Source: Caldithrix abyssi DSM 13497 (GTDB taxonomy: Bacteria; Electryoneota; AABM5-125-24; Hatepunaeales; Hatepunaeaceae). Taken from it: DNA of 64,000 nt. The stretch lies in the NCBI GenBank assembly GCA_945865405.1, contig CAMBDS010000001.1:124001-188000 (forward strand), in the 5' to 3' direction. The translations under genes and the position numbers were made by a program. This document shows, piece after piece, positions 16,990 through 27,104 of this stretch (its first letter is position 1; each line of letters starts with the position of its first letter). Under the pieces are notes generated by a model. That model was not told the DNA's origin. It saw only the letters and a list, made by a program, of their open reading frames with translations, and searched no databases.

Positions 16990-18323
16990 TTCTGTCGCAA
17001 ATAGGGTTCCAACCGCTCCAGCACCCGCGCCGTCGCCCCGGAGTTGGAGGTAACGACGTTGGAAGCAGCTTCAGCGGCTTGCAGGTAGGATGTTGGGTCG
17101 TCCATCCATTGCGTCCAAAGAGCGGCGAGAGCTTCGCTACCCGACAGGACGCTGCCGCCACCGCTATTGATCAGAAGGCCTGCTTCGTGGGAGACGTGGT
17201 AGTTGGGGCCGAAAGCGACCGGGATTCGGTATGCGGCTGGCTCGAGAACGCTGTGAACGCCAACTCCAAAGCCTCCGCCGACAACTGCCGCCCAGCCGAC
17301 GCTATAGGCGTCAGCCAAAATCCCCATGCGATCTATGAAGAGGACGTCAGCAGCGATAGGATCTCCGTTCCAGTCGCTAAAGAGCATAAACTGAAGGTCA
17401 TTCTCTGCGAATGCCTTTCGACAGCGCTCCAGTGATTGATCGCCAAGTTCATGCGGCGCAATCACTAATTTGGCGGATGGTTTGACCTTCTTCAATGATG
17501 CAAAAGCCGGAATGACGATTCTTTCTTCCGGTGGCCAGGTGCTTCCAGCGACGATTACGGGGCCTACTCCCAATGCCGATTTGAGAGCTGCGAATGTATC
17601 TTTAGCTTGCAAAGCGCGCATCAGGGTGCGGTCGTAGCGGGTATCGCCGATGACTTTCAGGGTCGCTTTTTTTTCGAGCAGGGGCTTGATGCGTGAAGCG
17701 TCGTCATCAGAGATTGTCCAGATTTCCGACACCAGTCGGAAAAAAACGCGGTTGAAGTGGCTGACCAAAAAGAAATGGCGTTTAGTGCGGGGGTGAAAGT
17801 TCGCGTTAATAATGATGTAGGGGATTTTCAGCGAAGCTGAGGCGCGGATCATGTTGGGCCAGATGTCGTGCTTGGCGACTAGTATTACAGTCGGGGCAAG
17901 TCGGGCAAGGAAGCGCAACTGTTCGCCGAGATGATCGAAAGGGAGATAGCCTGACGCCCAGAGGCCGGGATAGTTGGCGACGGTCTTTTCGACGGAGGGT
18001 GATGAGAAGCTGACGGCGAAGCGGCAATTTCCTTGTGCCAACAGTGCGTCGATTAGCGGGATGACAGCCTCGAATTCCCCTCGTGAGGCGGCATGGATGA
18101 GAACCGATGGTTTGGCGTCGATTAATTGCAACTTCCAATTGTTGACTCCGCCCGCTCTGCCCCTCATTGAAATGCCAAGTTTCTTATGAAAAAGGGCGGC
18201 GATTCTCAAAAGCCCGATCCCGATATTGACGAGAATATCGTAAATCGTCCACCAGGCTCCCCGAATATCGAGTGGCAGGCCCGAAGAGTTGGGTCTTGGA
18301 GGTGGAGGGGATTGATGCTTCAT
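16986..18323 (-). CDS. waaA: 3-deoxy-D-manno-octulosonic acid (Kdo) transferase
   Basis: VLIHAASRGEFEAVIPLIDALL, LVAKHDIWPNMIRAS, IIINANFHPRTKRHF, VVGGGFGVGVHSVLEPAAYRIPVAFGPNYHVSHEA. Confidence 0.85.
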   Translation of the reverse strand: MKHQSPPPPRPNSSGLPLDIRGAWWTIYDILVNIGIGLLRIAALFHKKLGISMRGRAGGVNNWKLQLIDAKPSVLIHAASRGEFEAVIPLIDALLAQGNCRFAVSFSSPSVEKTVANYPGLWASGYLPFDHLGEQLRFLARLAPTVILVAKHDIWPNMIRASASLKIPYIIINANFHPRTKRHFFLVSHFNRVFFRLVSEIWTISDDDASRIKPLLEKKATLKVIGDTRYDRTLMRALQAKDTFAALKSALGVGPVIVAGSTWPPEERIVIPAFASLKKVKPSAKLVIAPHELGDQSLERCRKAFAENDLQFMLFSDWNGDPIAADVLFIDRMGILADAYSVGWAAVVGGGFGVGVHSVLEPAAYRIPVAFGPNYHVSHEAGLLINSGGGSVLSGSEALAALWTQWMDDPTSYLQAAEAASNVVTSNSGATARVLERLEPYLRQK

Positions 18324-19321
18324 CGCCGGGTTCCGGGCGGTGCAGTCAGTTCAAGCGCATTTTGTAGCACCACGTCTGGCGTAATCTCAAGCATGCAACG
18401 GAAGTGACTTTTAGGGCATTTTTCGGGGCCGTGCGGGTGGCAGGGGCGGCAGTCGAGACCTAAAACTTCCACTACTCTCGCATTGGCAGTTAGTGGCGCA
18501 AAGCCGAACTCCTGTACGGTAGGCCCAAAGATCGCAACAACGGATGTGCCGACTGCGGCGGCGATGTGCATTGGCCCGGAGTCACCGCAGATCAGGAGTT
18601 TTGCCGATGCGATCAAGCCAGTCAATTGTGCGACATCGGTTTTTCCGGCAAACGTGATAACCGGATAAGGGACGCTTTTGATGATAAATTCAGCCGCAAG
18701 AACATCGGCAATGGATCCGATGATGGCGAATTGGGTGAAGCCTTTGTCATATGCCTGCTGGATTAAGGCCAGCCATTTTTCCCTTGGCCAGATCTTCGTT
18801 TTGTGACGGCCTCCAACGGCGATAAGTACCAAATTATCAGTAGTCAAACCATTCTCAACAAGCATTGACTCCGCAGAGGCGATCCATTCAGCAGGTGGCG
18901 AAAGCTTCGGGATACTGCCATCATCTGTGACGCCAAGGCTCTTCAGAATTGCCAGATATTGCCGGGCGACTGGAGCGGGAGTCTCGAGGTTCTTGCGTGA
19001 TCCCGGAAAATGGATCCGGAAAAAGCGGTTGACGCGCGGGCGATGGTAGCGGATAATTCGACCAGCATGTAATTGCCGCGTGCGGCGACGACTGCGGAGG
19101 TTATTCTGGAGGTCGATGACGACGTCGTATTCCTCGAATTGCTCATTGCCGAACGCAAACCTTCCGTCAAGTTCCGGCATAGCTTCCAATAACGGCAGAT
19201 TGGCGGCAAGGGTCACAAAGTCGATCAGCGCTTCGGGAAACCTGTCTCGTAACCGTCGTACAAGAAGCGCGGTCAGGACGACATCACCGAGGGAGCTGAG
19301 CCGTATGACGAGGATGTTCAA
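18320..19321 (-). CDS. Glycosyltransferase family 9 (heptosyltransferase-like)
   Basis: MNILVIRLSSLGDVVLTALLVRRLRDRFP; LLICGDSGPMHIAAAVGTSVVAIFGPT. Confidence 0.9.
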   Translation of the reverse strand: MNILVIRLSSLGDVVLTALLVRRLRDRFPEALIDFVTLAANLPLLEAMPELDGRFAFGNEQFEEYDVVIDLQNNLRSRRRTRQLHAGRIIRYHRPRVNRFFRIHFPGSRKNLETPAPVARQYLAILKSLGVTDDGSIPKLSPPAEWIASAESMLVENGLTTDNLVLIAVGGRHKTKIWPREKWLALIQQAYDKGFTQFAIIGSIADVLAAEFIIKSVPYPVITFAGKTDVAQLTGLIASAKLLICGDSGPMHIAAAVGTSVVAIFGPTVQEFGFAPLTANARVVEVLGLDCRPCHPHGPEKCPKSHFRCMLEITPDVVLQNALELTAPPGTRR

Positions 19322-19326
19322 AATGG

Positions 19327-19348
19327 AGGGCGGACTTTTAGTCCGCTC
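19327..19348. repeat. Hairpin (GGACTTTTAGTCC core)
   Basis: agggcggacttttagtccgctct; related copies at 48095-48117 and 61201-61225. Confidence 0.75.
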
Positions 19349-19460
19349 TCGTGTAGGATAAGCGTCCCGCTTGTCAAGAGCGGAATAAAATCACGTCGTC
19401 CAAGAGACTGCGACCCGCCCAGCACAGCTGGACGGGCTACGCGAATGATAGAATGGCATA

Positions 19461-19483
19461 AGAGCGGCTCGCAGAGCCGCTCT
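19461..19483. repeat. Hairpin agagcggctc-gca-gagccgctct
   Basis: 10-bp perfect arms; related hairpins at 33981 and 34018. Confidence 0.75.
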
Positions 19484-19499
19484 CCAAGATGACGCTCGA

Positions 19500-20504
19500 T
19501 CATTGTTTACGCACGAGACTATCTGTGACGCACTCGGAGAGGTGGGCGTCAGTTTCGCCAAGCACCATTCCGTCGGCCAGGTTAGTGTAGATCAGGTAAA
19601 CTCCGGCCGGTTGGTGATCGTAAAGCCAGTTGAAGACATTGCGCCTCCCCATGACAAAGAACGCCTCGGAATAGGCTCCGGCGACGGCAGCTTCCTCAGC
19701 CCAACCGACCGATACGATGGCGCTGTCGGAAAGTTGGCCGGTGACCGGGTCGAGCATTCTTGTGCGGTAATGGTCGTTCAGCTCGAAGCCGTTGACAGCG
19801 AGATGGTTGATAGCGATGCTGCCGTCAGGAGGGGTAATCACTTTGAACATCGAGTCACCCGGAAGCGGAGGCAGAACGATCTCCCATAGGTTTTTCGCTT
19901 CGCTTTTGGCTCCCCAGACCCGGGTCACCTGCCCCAAGGTTACCTTGCCACGAGTGATTCCTCCACCCAACAAGACCCCCGCGGCGTGATCGACTGCGCT
20001 GCCCTCCGCAAGAAGGCCGAAGTCGATGTTGCCTCTGCCGCTCAGCGACGCCTTGCCGTTTTTGACTTCAAGAACGGTCGATTGAGCATCGGCAAGGGCG
20101 GTGGTTAGTGCGGCAGATTCAGGTGGTTTCGGCTTGCGACTGTAGAGCTTCCAAAGTTCGCGGACGCCCCCCATTCGGAAATCGTACGCGCCTTCTGTTG
20201 CGTTGCGGATCGTCTCGGCGAGCGATGCGACCTGCTCGAAGTCAGCCGGTGCTGGAGCCGAGCGGTCATCGTTCAGCTTTTCGATAAGGCTACCTTGGCG
20301 GGCGGTCATCCTGTAGCGTTCTTCGAGGTTTTTCTCGGCTTGCGCGGCGAGGTCGGCGGCGACACTGGCGGTGACTCCATCATAATGGACGACGATTTCG
20401 AAAGGAGTGTCGAGGATTTCGCCTCGCCGTTCGATTGTATTGTCGGAACCACAACCGACGAACAGCATTCCGAGAGTCGAAAAAAAAACAAGTTTCCTTA
20501 GCAT
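19500..20504 (-). CDS. apbE: FAD:protein FMN transferase (ApbE-like) lipoprotein
   Basis: MLFVGCGSD lipobox; GNIDFGLLAEGSAVDHAAGVL; DHYRTRMLDPVTGQL. Confidence 0.7.
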   Translation of the reverse strand: MLRKLVFFSTLGMLFVGCGSDNTIERRGEILDTPFEIVVHYDGVTASVAADLAAQAEKNLEERYRMTARQGSLIEKLNDDRSAPAPADFEQVASLAETIRNATEGAYDFRMGGVRELWKLYSRKPKPPESAALTTALADAQSTVLEVKNGKASLSGRGNIDFGLLAEGSAVDHAAGVLLGGGITRGKVTLGQVTRVWGAKSEAKNLWEIVLPPLPGDSMFKVITPPDGSIAINHLAVNGFELNDHYRTRMLDPVTGQLSDSAIVSVGWAEEAAVAGAYSEAFFVMGRRNVFNWLYDHQPAGVYLIYTNLADGMVLGETDAHLSECVTDSLVRKQ

Positions 20505-20505
20505 G

Positions 20506-21360
20506 TTACATCCTGCGTTCTACTGCAAATGAAGTGAGTTGAATTAGGTTTTCCAGTGCCGGGCTTGTCGGGAGAAGGGCAAGCGCCTCGACCGCTTTCC
20601 GGCGGCAATTTTCCATCGTCTGGATGGCATAGGCCTCTCCCCCCAGATCACGAATCAGGGTAGTGATCTCTTTCACCTCACCGCGCTTGACGCCCCGTCT
20701 GATGCGGGCGCGGATGCGGGAGGCTTCGCGAGGAGGGACTTTAGATAATATATGAAGAAGAGGCAGCGTAAGTTTCTTTTCTTTCAGGTCTCCGCCGGTC
20801 GGTTTGCCGATTCCTCCGTCGCCGAAGATGTCGAGCAGGTCGTCCTTTATCTGAAACGCGAGCCCCAACTGTTCGCCATAGACTCCCAACGCTGCAACCT
20901 GCGCGTCCGAGAGCCCACTCGTCAATCCGCCAAGCCGACAGGCTGCTGAGAAAAGCGCGGCGGTCTTATCGCCGATCATTTTCAAGTAGTCTTCTTCGGT
21001 CATATCGACGCGCCTGGCACGAGCGGCTTGGAGGAGTTCCCCACGGGACATCCGGCGGGCTGTTTCAGCAAGTACGTCGAGCCATTTTGCCTCCCGTGAT
21101 TCGAGTGTCATTGCAAGAACTGTCGCCAGCATATAGTCACCGAACAGGACAGAGACTTTGTTCTTGAATTTGGCAGGCAGAGACGGCCAACCGCGCCGGG
21201 TATCCGACTCATCGACGACGTCGTCGTGGACGAGGGTCGCTTCGTGGAGAAGCTCGACCAACACCGCCGCCCGGATGCAGAGGTCGTCGGGGCGATGATC
21301 TCCCAGATAGCCGCAGAGGAGCGTCACGGTTGGCCGGAGGCCTTTGCCGTGCGTTCGCAC
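20506..21360 (-). CDS. Polyprenyl diphosphate synthase; true N-terminus probably extends upstream through copy 1 of the 5' repeat
   Basis: LLHEATLVHDDVVDESDTRRG (first DDxxD), LAFQIKDDLLDIFGD (second). The reading frame continues upstream as LIEPELLRFRDAYRASLISGHRTIDTVAQYLVRTHGKGLRP without ATG/GTG/TTG. Confidence 0.9.
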   Translation of the reverse strand: MRTHGKGLRPTVTLLCGYLGDHRPDDLCIRAAVLVELLHEATLVHDDVVDESDTRRGWPSLPAKFKNKVSVLFGDYMLATVLAMTLESREAKWLDVLAETARRMSRGELLQAARARRVDMTEEDYLKMIGDKTAALFSAACRLGGLTSGLSDAQVAALGVYGEQLGLAFQIKDDLLDIFGDGGIGKPTGGDLKEKKLTLPLLHILSKVPPREASRIRARIRRGVKRGEVKEITTLIRDLGGEAYAIQTMENCRRKAVEALALLPTSPALENLIQLTSFAVERRM

Positions 21361-21390
21361 GAGGTATTGGGCGACCGTGTCGATGGTTCT

Positions 21391-21470
21391 ATGCCCCGAG
21401 ATCAGGCTTGCGCGATAGGCGTCGCGGAAGCGGAGAAGTTCGGGCTCTATTAATTTTTGAGTTTGGATTT
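21391..21470 (-). repeat. Copy 1 of the polyprenyl-synthetase 5' segment
   Basis: tgccccgagatcaggcttgcgcgataggcgtcgcggaagcggagaagttcgggctctattaa.. Confidence 0.75.
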
Positions 21471-21554
21471 TGGAATTTGAATTTTGAGAAGCGTCTAAGG
21501 TGCGTCATTCCCGCGCAGGCGGGAGCCGAAGGCCGTGAAACAATCCAGACAATC

Positions 21555-21743
21555 TTACTTGATCGGCGGAATCTCCAGCTTGCGACAGATACTCTTAGCG
21601 AGATTATCGCCAATTTCCGAATGGCGCGGAACAGCTTGAGTTTTTCCGTTGATCAAATTCGTCCAGAGGGCGTGCTCTTTTCCCTCACGGCGAAGGTAAC
21701 ACCCATTGCGCCGTAAATGACGCAATAACGCTTCAGTCTTCAC
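21555..21743 (-). CDS. hicA: HicA-type toxin
   Basis: From GTG 21743: (M)KTEALLRHLRRNGCYLRREGKEHALWTNLINGKTQAVPRHSEIGDNLAKSICRKLEI. Confidence 0.85.
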   Translation of the reverse strand: MKTEALLRHLRRNGCYLRREGKEHALWTNLINGKTQAVPRHSEIGDNLAKSICRKLEIPPIK

Positions 21744-21954
21744 AGAGAGCCACGACTTCTCTGCGCGCTGTCGTTGGTAATCCGACAAGACCGCTTTCAG
21801 CGCGATCTTCCATCACCAGTTCGATAGCAGCCTCGAGATTTCGGCGACACTCTTCGACTGTGTAACCTTGGCCATTGGCTTCAGGAACTTCAAGGCAATA
21901 GCCGATAATAAATTTGCCGTCTTCTTCGAAGATGTAGTGCAAGTCAAGTTGCAT
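21733..21954 (-). CDS. hicB: HicB-type antitoxin
   Basis: MQLDLHYIFEEDGKFIIGYCLEVPEANGQGYTVEECRRNLEAAIELV; overlaps hicA. Confidence 0.85.
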   Translation of the reverse strand: MQLDLHYIFEEDGKFIIGYCLEVPEANGQGYTVEECRRNLEAAIELVMEDRAESGLVGLPTTARREVVALCED

Positions 21955-21990
21955 TTATAGTTCTCTTATTTTGCATTGGTAAAATATTTT

Positions 21991-22075
21991 TGCCCCGAGA
22001 TCGGGCTTGCGCGATAGGTGTCGCGGAAGCGGAGGAGTTCGGGGGCGATTAAGTTTGGAGTTTGGACTTTGGAGT
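21991..22075 (-). repeat. Copy 2 of the polyprenyl-synthetase 5' segment (remnant LIAPELLRFRDTYRASPIS)
   Basis: tgccccgagatcgggcttgcgcgataggtgtcgcggaagcggaggagttcgggggcgattaa.. Confidence 0.75.
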
Positions 22076-22146
22076 ATGGAATAAAAACGCGCAGGTCGGG
22101 CATCCTGCCCGACATTGCAAATCACTAATTTGATTGACTTAGGGAT

Positions 22147-22437
22147 CTAATTTGACAATTGTTCGGGCAATTTCGCTGAATGAAAAATAGTAATCACGAC
22201 GACGAATTCAGCTTCCAATCTGTAAACAATTCGATACTCTCGATAAATACGCTCTCTAATGCCTGTGCCGACATATTCCGGTACGATACGACCTGATAAT
22301 GGAAATTGTCGTAACTCATCGATAATCGCGCTGATCTCTCGGATGGTCTTTTCAGCATAATACGACGAATCTCGTCCAATGAATTCCCGAATACCTTTAA
22401 GGTCTGCGCGAGCCCCCGGTGTGATCCTGATTTTCAC
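22147..22437 (-). CDS. RelE/ParE-type toxin
   Basis: VKIRITPGARADLKGIREFIGRDSSYYAEKTIREISAIIDELRQFPLSGRIVPEYVGTGIRERIYREYRIVYRLE. Confidence 0.85.
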   Translation of the reverse strand: MKIRITPGARADLKGIREFIGRDSSYYAEKTIREISAIIDELRQFPLSGRIVPEYVGTGIRERIYREYRIVYRLEAEFVVVITIFHSAKLPEQLSN

Positions 22438-22613
22438 AGCAGACCGAGTTCCGCCTTGACTTCCTCCCAATCAAGAGTATCTCCGGCATCAGCTTCAGCG
22501 AGACCGGCATCGACTTTCATACGAAAGTAAAGTTCTTCGAGTATGTCTTTCCACTCGACATCATCGGGCATCATGCGGATCGTCTGGATAGCAGTTTCTT
22601 TCAGTTCGGACAT
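22434..22613 (-). CDS. Antitoxin partner of the RelE/ParE toxin
   Basis: 59-aa ORF MSELKETAIQTIRMMPDDVEWKDILEELYFRMKVDAGLAEADAGDTLDWEEVKAELGLL; GTGA overlap with the toxin start. Too short to be in the supplied track. Confidence 0.75.
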   Translation of the reverse strand: MSELKETAIQTIRMMPDDVEWKDILEELYFRMKVDAGLAEADAGDTLDWEEVKAELGLL

Positions 22614-22614
22614 T

Positions 22615-22743
22615 TTATGTCCTTTCTATGTTAAGGCCTTGAGCTTCCGAAATCAGGCTTGCGCGGTATGCTTCGCGGAAGCGGATGAGTTCGGGGGAGA
22701 TGAGGCTGTCATTCCCGAACAGACGGGAAGTTTGGTTAGTCAT
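22615..22743 (-). pseudogene. Copy 3 of the polyprenyl-synthetase 5' segment, as a 42-codon ORF
   Basis: MTNQTSRLFGNDSLISPELIRFREAYRASLISEAQGLNIERT*; aligns to LIEPELLRFRDAYRASLIS of the intact gene. Confidence 0.65.
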
Positions 22744-22836
22744 TCTGAACGAAGTGAAGAATCTCTGTATTGAGGTTTGCGATTTTTCTGGCCAACAGTT
22801 TAAAGAAACAGTACTTGGCTCAATGACAGTCAGAGA

Positions 22837-23847
22837 CTAATGCACTGTCATCTTCCCATTCCCATGACAAAACTTGAACTTTTTCCCGCTACCACAGTAG
22901 CATGGATCATTTCGACCTGGTTCGACATAGGGCGAGCGATTCACTAGTTTCCTTTGGAGATGAGCGGCTTCGACTGAAGGCTTCTGTTGATGAGGTGGCG
23001 CGGATACCATCGTAAATCCAAGATCAGAACCTGTCATCTCGCGTATTTGTGCTTGTGAGAATGGCGTGTACGGCATTTTGTTTAGATGCTTCAGACATAG
23101 CTCAACACATTTAATAACGACGGGTAGAGTTTCCTGAACGGCCAATGCTGCTTTTTGCGGAGTTGGGTATTCATATCGGTCGATTGAGCCCCCTTTCGGC
23201 ATAATAAGTCCGCCTCCCCCGGCTGACCGCGCAGTATAACCAACCCGAAAGCCAGAACTTGAGGTCACCTGACTGGAAAGGTTATGATGTACATAATCGC
23301 AAAGTTTCTCGTATTGGTGGGAAAGCGATTCGGATGCCTCGCTGTCAGAAACAAGCAACTTGATGCAGTGCATCACATTCAGAGGCTCAAGCGATTCCGC
23401 AGGGCATCCAGCATCTATGAGCGCTTGTCGTTTTTTCGGATCTGTGGTTGCCATCCGAGCACGAACAATTAGCTTAAAGTACGCTCGGCCTTTCCCCTTC
23501 CAGTCATTGTCGGGTTCTCCCTTTATCTTATTTAACTCAATCGAAACTCTGTAAACAAAAGCCGCGAGCTCCATGACGGACCGTGCGAAAAGATAAGGTC
23601 CGAGCGGATTTTCTGATTTTGCCACGACTTGATAACCGTCTATCAAGGAGACTAGCTTGATCTTATGGGAGATCGCAAAATTCTCTGCATGAAGTGTGCA
23701 CATCTGGTGTATGTGCGTAAACTGCCGTTCAGGACTTTCGCTACGGGACTCTAAATCCAAACGGAAGTCAGGCACCGGAAACTCGATTGGCGCGAGAATA
23801 CTGTTCCGAAGAGGGATTATTAACTCCTCAAGGTCGTCCAGTATCAT
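22837..23847 (-). CDS. Hypothetical protein with C-terminal SEC-C motif
   Basis: Ends PGRNDPCYCGSGKKFKFCHGNG, the SEC-C zinc motif. Confidence 0.75.
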   Translation of the reverse strand: MILDDLEELIIPLRNSILAPIEFPVPDFRLDLESRSESPERQFTHIHQMCTLHAENFAISHKIKLVSLIDGYQVVAKSENPLGPYLFARSVMELAAFVYRVSIELNKIKGEPDNDWKGKGRAYFKLIVRARMATTDPKKRQALIDAGCPAESLEPLNVMHCIKLLVSDSEASESLSHQYEKLCDYVHHNLSSQVTSSSGFRVGYTARSAGGGGLIMPKGGSIDRYEYPTPQKAALAVQETLPVVIKCVELCLKHLNKMPYTPFSQAQIREMTGSDLGFTMVSAPPHQQKPSVEAAHLQRKLVNRSPYVEPGRNDPCYCGSGKKFKFCHGNGKMTVH

Positions 23848-24341
23848 CTAATTGTCCTTAAGAAAGACCATGATTGTCTATCATCAAAATAGTCGGCCCC
23901 AATGTTTTTACCCTCTTTCAACCTCTGGTCGTCGAGCACGAATCCTTTGACGAGGAAGTCCTTCAGCCGCTCCGTCGCCCACCGCCGGAACTGAGTGCCG
24001 CGGTGTGATCTAACACGATAGCCCACCGAGAGAATAGCTTCAAGGTTGACATGAGCAACGTCACGATTCACCTGCCGCGAACCCTCAGAACGAACTATTC
24101 GGAAATTCCGAATAGTTCGATTTCGGTCGAGTTCACCTTCCTCGTAGATGTGTTTAAGGTGCTCGTTAATGGTGTGGACTTCTACCTGATAGAGGTCAGA
24201 AAGCCCCCTCTGCGACAGCCATACCGACTCGTCCTCGACCCGCACCTCGATGCGGCTGTGGCCGTCTTCCGATTGGTAGAAGAGGATCTGGCCGTGACCG
24301 GGCGGCTCAATGTAGGACTCCATCGTGCGCTTCTTAGTCAC
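23844..24341 (-). CDS. RhuM-family protein, apparently C-terminally truncated
   Basis: [106 protein letters not shown]. Confidence 0.75.
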   Translation of the reverse strand: MTKKRTMESYIEPPGHGQILFYQSEDGHSRIEVRVEDESVWLSQRGLSDLYQVEVHTINEHLKHIYEEGELDRNRTIRNFRIVRSEGSRQVNRDVAHVNLEAILSVGYRVRSHRGTQFRRWATERLKDFLVKGFVLDDQRLKEGKNIGADYFDDRQSWSFLRTIR

Positions 24342-25578
24342 TATCTTTGGGCGGTTTTACAGCGAAGTAATTCAATTTGCCTACTTCTATGAGGTGAACC
24401 TTTGTTAAATCATATGATTCACCATAGGGAGTAGAGCCAAATGCAGGATTTACCTTCTGACCATCAACCTTAACAGCACTTGATTCTATTAGGCGCATTG
24501 CCGCGCTTCCTGATGGAGCCGCTTGTGCCCTGAAAATCAATTTATTCAGAGGCTCGCCTTGAACTGCATACACGACAAAACCTTTTTCTATTGCCTGCTC
24601 TATTGTAGGTCTTTCCCGCTTCGAAAATCTCGCCTTGAATGTTTCAGCGGCTGAAGCCGCCGCTACCCCACCGTGATACCGCGCCGTGATAAGGCTTGCC
24701 AGATGGTGCTTGGCGGCGTAGGGATCGCCTTGGGAGGCGGCTTTGGCTTCCGCACTCGCCAACCCCGAAGCCAGCAGGTAGTACTCCTCCAGCAACCCAT
24801 CGCCGATGCTCATAGCCTTGCCGTACATGTCGTCGGCTTCGTCGGTGACGCCGATGTAGTTGCCGAGGCTCTTCGACATCTTCTGATTGCCGTCAAGGCC
24901 TTTCAGCAAAGGCATGAGGAAGAGCGTCTGCGGCATTAGGCCGTAAGCCTTCTGGATGTTCCGCGCCAGCACGAGGTTGAACTTCTGATCGGTTCCGCCA
25001 AGCTCAATATCCGCCTTCAATTCGACGGAGTCGTACGCCTGGACGAGCGGGTAGAGGAACTCAAGGATCGAGATCGGCTGGTCGGCTTGGAAGCGTTTCC
25101 AAAAGTCGTCACGCTCGATCATCCGGTGGACGGTCATGTAGCTCGATAGTTCGAGGAACTGATAGACGTCGCGCTTCGCGTGCCACTCGCTGTTAAAGCG
25201 GATCACCGTTTTAGCCGGGTCGAGGATCTTGAAGACTTGGCTCTTGTAGGTCTCCGAGTTGACCAGCACCTGCTCGCGGGTCAGGCGGGGGCGGGTCTTC
25301 GACTTGCCAGACGGGTCACCGATCATGGCGGTGAAGTCGCCGATCAGGAAGACGACGGTGTGGCCCAGATCCTGAAAGGTTTTCAGCTTCCAGATCGAGA
25401 CGGCGTGACCGATGTGCAGGTCGGGCGCGGAGGCGTCGAAGCCCTGCTTGACGATCAGCGGGCGGTTTTCGGCGCGTGACTTTTCGAGCTTCTGAAGGAG
25501 TTCCGCCTCATCGACAATCTCGATGGGCGACACGGAGTCTTTCAGGAAGGCAAGTTGTTCGGGTGCGGGTAGGAACAC
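24334..25578 (-). CDS. tyrS: Tyrosyl-tRNA synthetase
   Basis: [46 protein letters not shown]-terminal S4-like segment. Start GTG 25578 ([14 protein letters not shown]) chosen because the upstream part encodes repeat-like IRNQKS. Confidence 0.95.
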   Translation of the reverse strand: MFLPAPEQLAFLKDSVSPIEIVDEAELLQKLEKSRAENRPLIVKQGFDASAPDLHIGHAVSIWKLKTFQDLGHTVVFLIGDFTAMIGDPSGKSKTRPRLTREQVLVNSETYKSQVFKILDPAKTVIRFNSEWHAKRDVYQFLELSSYMTVHRMIERDDFWKRFQADQPISILEFLYPLVQAYDSVELKADIELGGTDQKFNLVLARNIQKAYGLMPQTLFLMPLLKGLDGNQKMSKSLGNYIGVTDEADDMYGKAMSIGDGLLEEYYLLASGLASAEAKAASQGDPYAAKHHLASLITARYHGGVAAASAAETFKARFSKRERPTIEQAIEKGFVVYAVQGEPLNKLIFRAQAAPSGSAAMRLIESSAVKVDGQKVNPAFGSTPYGESYDLTKVHLIEVGKLNYFAVKPPKDSD

Positions 25579-25619
25579 GGATTTTTGATTTCTAATTTTG
25601 GATTTCTGATGAATAGCTT

Positions 25620-27050
25620 CTAAAGCTTGCTCAACTGTTTGACCGCCGCCATAGCTTTCAGCGCCGATACCTGCCCCTGTCGCGCATAATCGGCGGCCTC
25701 CGCCAGTATTCGAGCCGCCTCTTGGGACGCATGGAACCCCATCGAGTTCTCCGCCGAGACGTAGTCGAGCCGCCACTGGGCTTTGCGGTGAAGCTGGCGC
25801 GCATCGGCAAGACCTGCGTCATCGACGCCCGCCAACTGTGCCTCTTTGATTGTTCCGATCAAGTCGTGGCAGGCTGTCTCGCCTCGCTTGAGCAAGTCGG
25901 CATTTTTGTCCTGAATGTTCGTCGCCCTCGCCATCAAATCGTCTTCAGACGTTCTGTGGCACGTTTGGCAGGATCGCGAAATGTTGAGTAACGGACTGCG
26001 AACATGGTGGTCGGAGACCTTGACCGCGCCAACCCGCTGGTAAGGCATGTGGCAATCGGCGCAAGAGACTCCGCTTCGGGCGTGGATGCCTTGATTCCAC
26101 ATCTCGAATTCGGGGTGCTGGGCTTTCAGCATCGGCGCACCGCTGATGGCGTGAGTCCAGTCCTTGAAGCCGACCGAATCGTAGTACGATTCAGCTTGCT
26201 CCATCTTCAGGCCGTTGTGCCACGGGTAGGTCAATAACTGGTTGGGAGGCGCAAAATGGTACTCCACATGGCACTGCCCGCAGACGAACGTCCGCATCTC
26301 CTGACGGGTTGCATCCTCGTTCGGGTCGTAAGGCTTCGACCGTTTTCCCTGCCGCCAACGTTCGATAGATGCGAGGTGAGGAGTTGGATAAGCCGACTCA
26401 GCCAACCGCGCGATACCATTCAGAAAACCGGGACGGGTGACTCGCAACTGCATCGAGTTAGGATTGTGGCAGTCTCCGCATGAAACGGGGTGCTCGACCA
26501 GCTTGGTGGCCGAGTCGTAAGGCATCTTGCAGACCTCCTCGAAACCCTTCATAATCGCCGCCTGACGGTTATCGGGGGAAGCTCCCGCTTCGACTCCCTT
26601 TTTGTAGTATGCCGGGATAATCGATGCGTGGCAATGCAGGCAAGCGCCTGGCTGTTTCTTCTTGGTGACGCGATCCGTTTCGCGCTGGTCAGTCAGCATA
26701 TAGGCGTGACCACGCTCTTCGCGGTAGTCTATCCCGAATGCGTAACCGGCGAAGAGTTCCCTCCAGACTGGAAAGGCGTCAAGTTTCTGGAATGCGTCAC
26801 TACCGCCGTGTCTGGTGCGGATGGTGTCAACGGTGCGCTTATAGGTATCATATTGCTGGGGGAAATTCTTCCCCCACTCGGCCGGATCGACTGTATCTTC
26901 AGTGATTTCAGTGACGCGAAAGACAACCTCGGTTGCTTCCGCTTTGCGCTGGTCGATGTTCTCTTTCAGGAGCATCACTCCGAAGATAGCTCCGGCGACA
27001 ACCACAACGATGATTAGATTAATAAATTGATGACGTGACATGATTGACAA
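25620..27050 (-). CDS. nrfA: Ammonia-forming cytochrome c nitrite reductase, five CxxCH haem motifs
   Basis: [30 protein letters not shown] and [16 protein letters not shown]. Confidence 0.93.
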   Translation of the reverse strand: MSIMSRHQFINLIIVVVVAGAIFGVMLLKENIDQRKAEATEVVFRVTEITEDTVDPAEWGKNFPQQYDTYKRTVDTIRTRHGGSDAFQKLDAFPVWRELFAGYAFGIDYREERGHAYMLTDQRETDRVTKKKQPGACLHCHASIIPAYYKKGVEAGASPDNRQAAIMKGFEEVCKMPYDSATKLVEHPVSCGDCHNPNSMQLRVTRPGFLNGIARLAESAYPTPHLASIERWRQGKRSKPYDPNEDATRQEMRTFVCGQCHVEYHFAPPNQLLTYPWHNGLKMEQAESYYDSVGFKDWTHAISGAPMLKAQHPEFEMWNQGIHARSGVSCADCHMPYQRVGAVKVSDHHVRSPLLNISRSCQTCHRTSEDDLMARATNIQDKNADLLKRGETACHDLIGTIKEAQLAGVDDAGLADARQLHRKAQWRLDYVSAENSMGFHASQEAARILAEAADYARQGQVSALKAMAAVKQLSKL

Positions 27051-27104
27051 GCGCCTGATTTGGTTTAGGGGATTTCTGTTTGATTCCCCCGACTCCGCCC
27101 GAGA

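Noticed and set aside
24091-24118. Palindrome gaactattcggaaattccgaatagttc in the RhuM gene
   Set aside because: Encodes [11 protein letters not shown], a conserved-looking RhuM stretch, so it may be fortuitous; no second copy noticed in the window.
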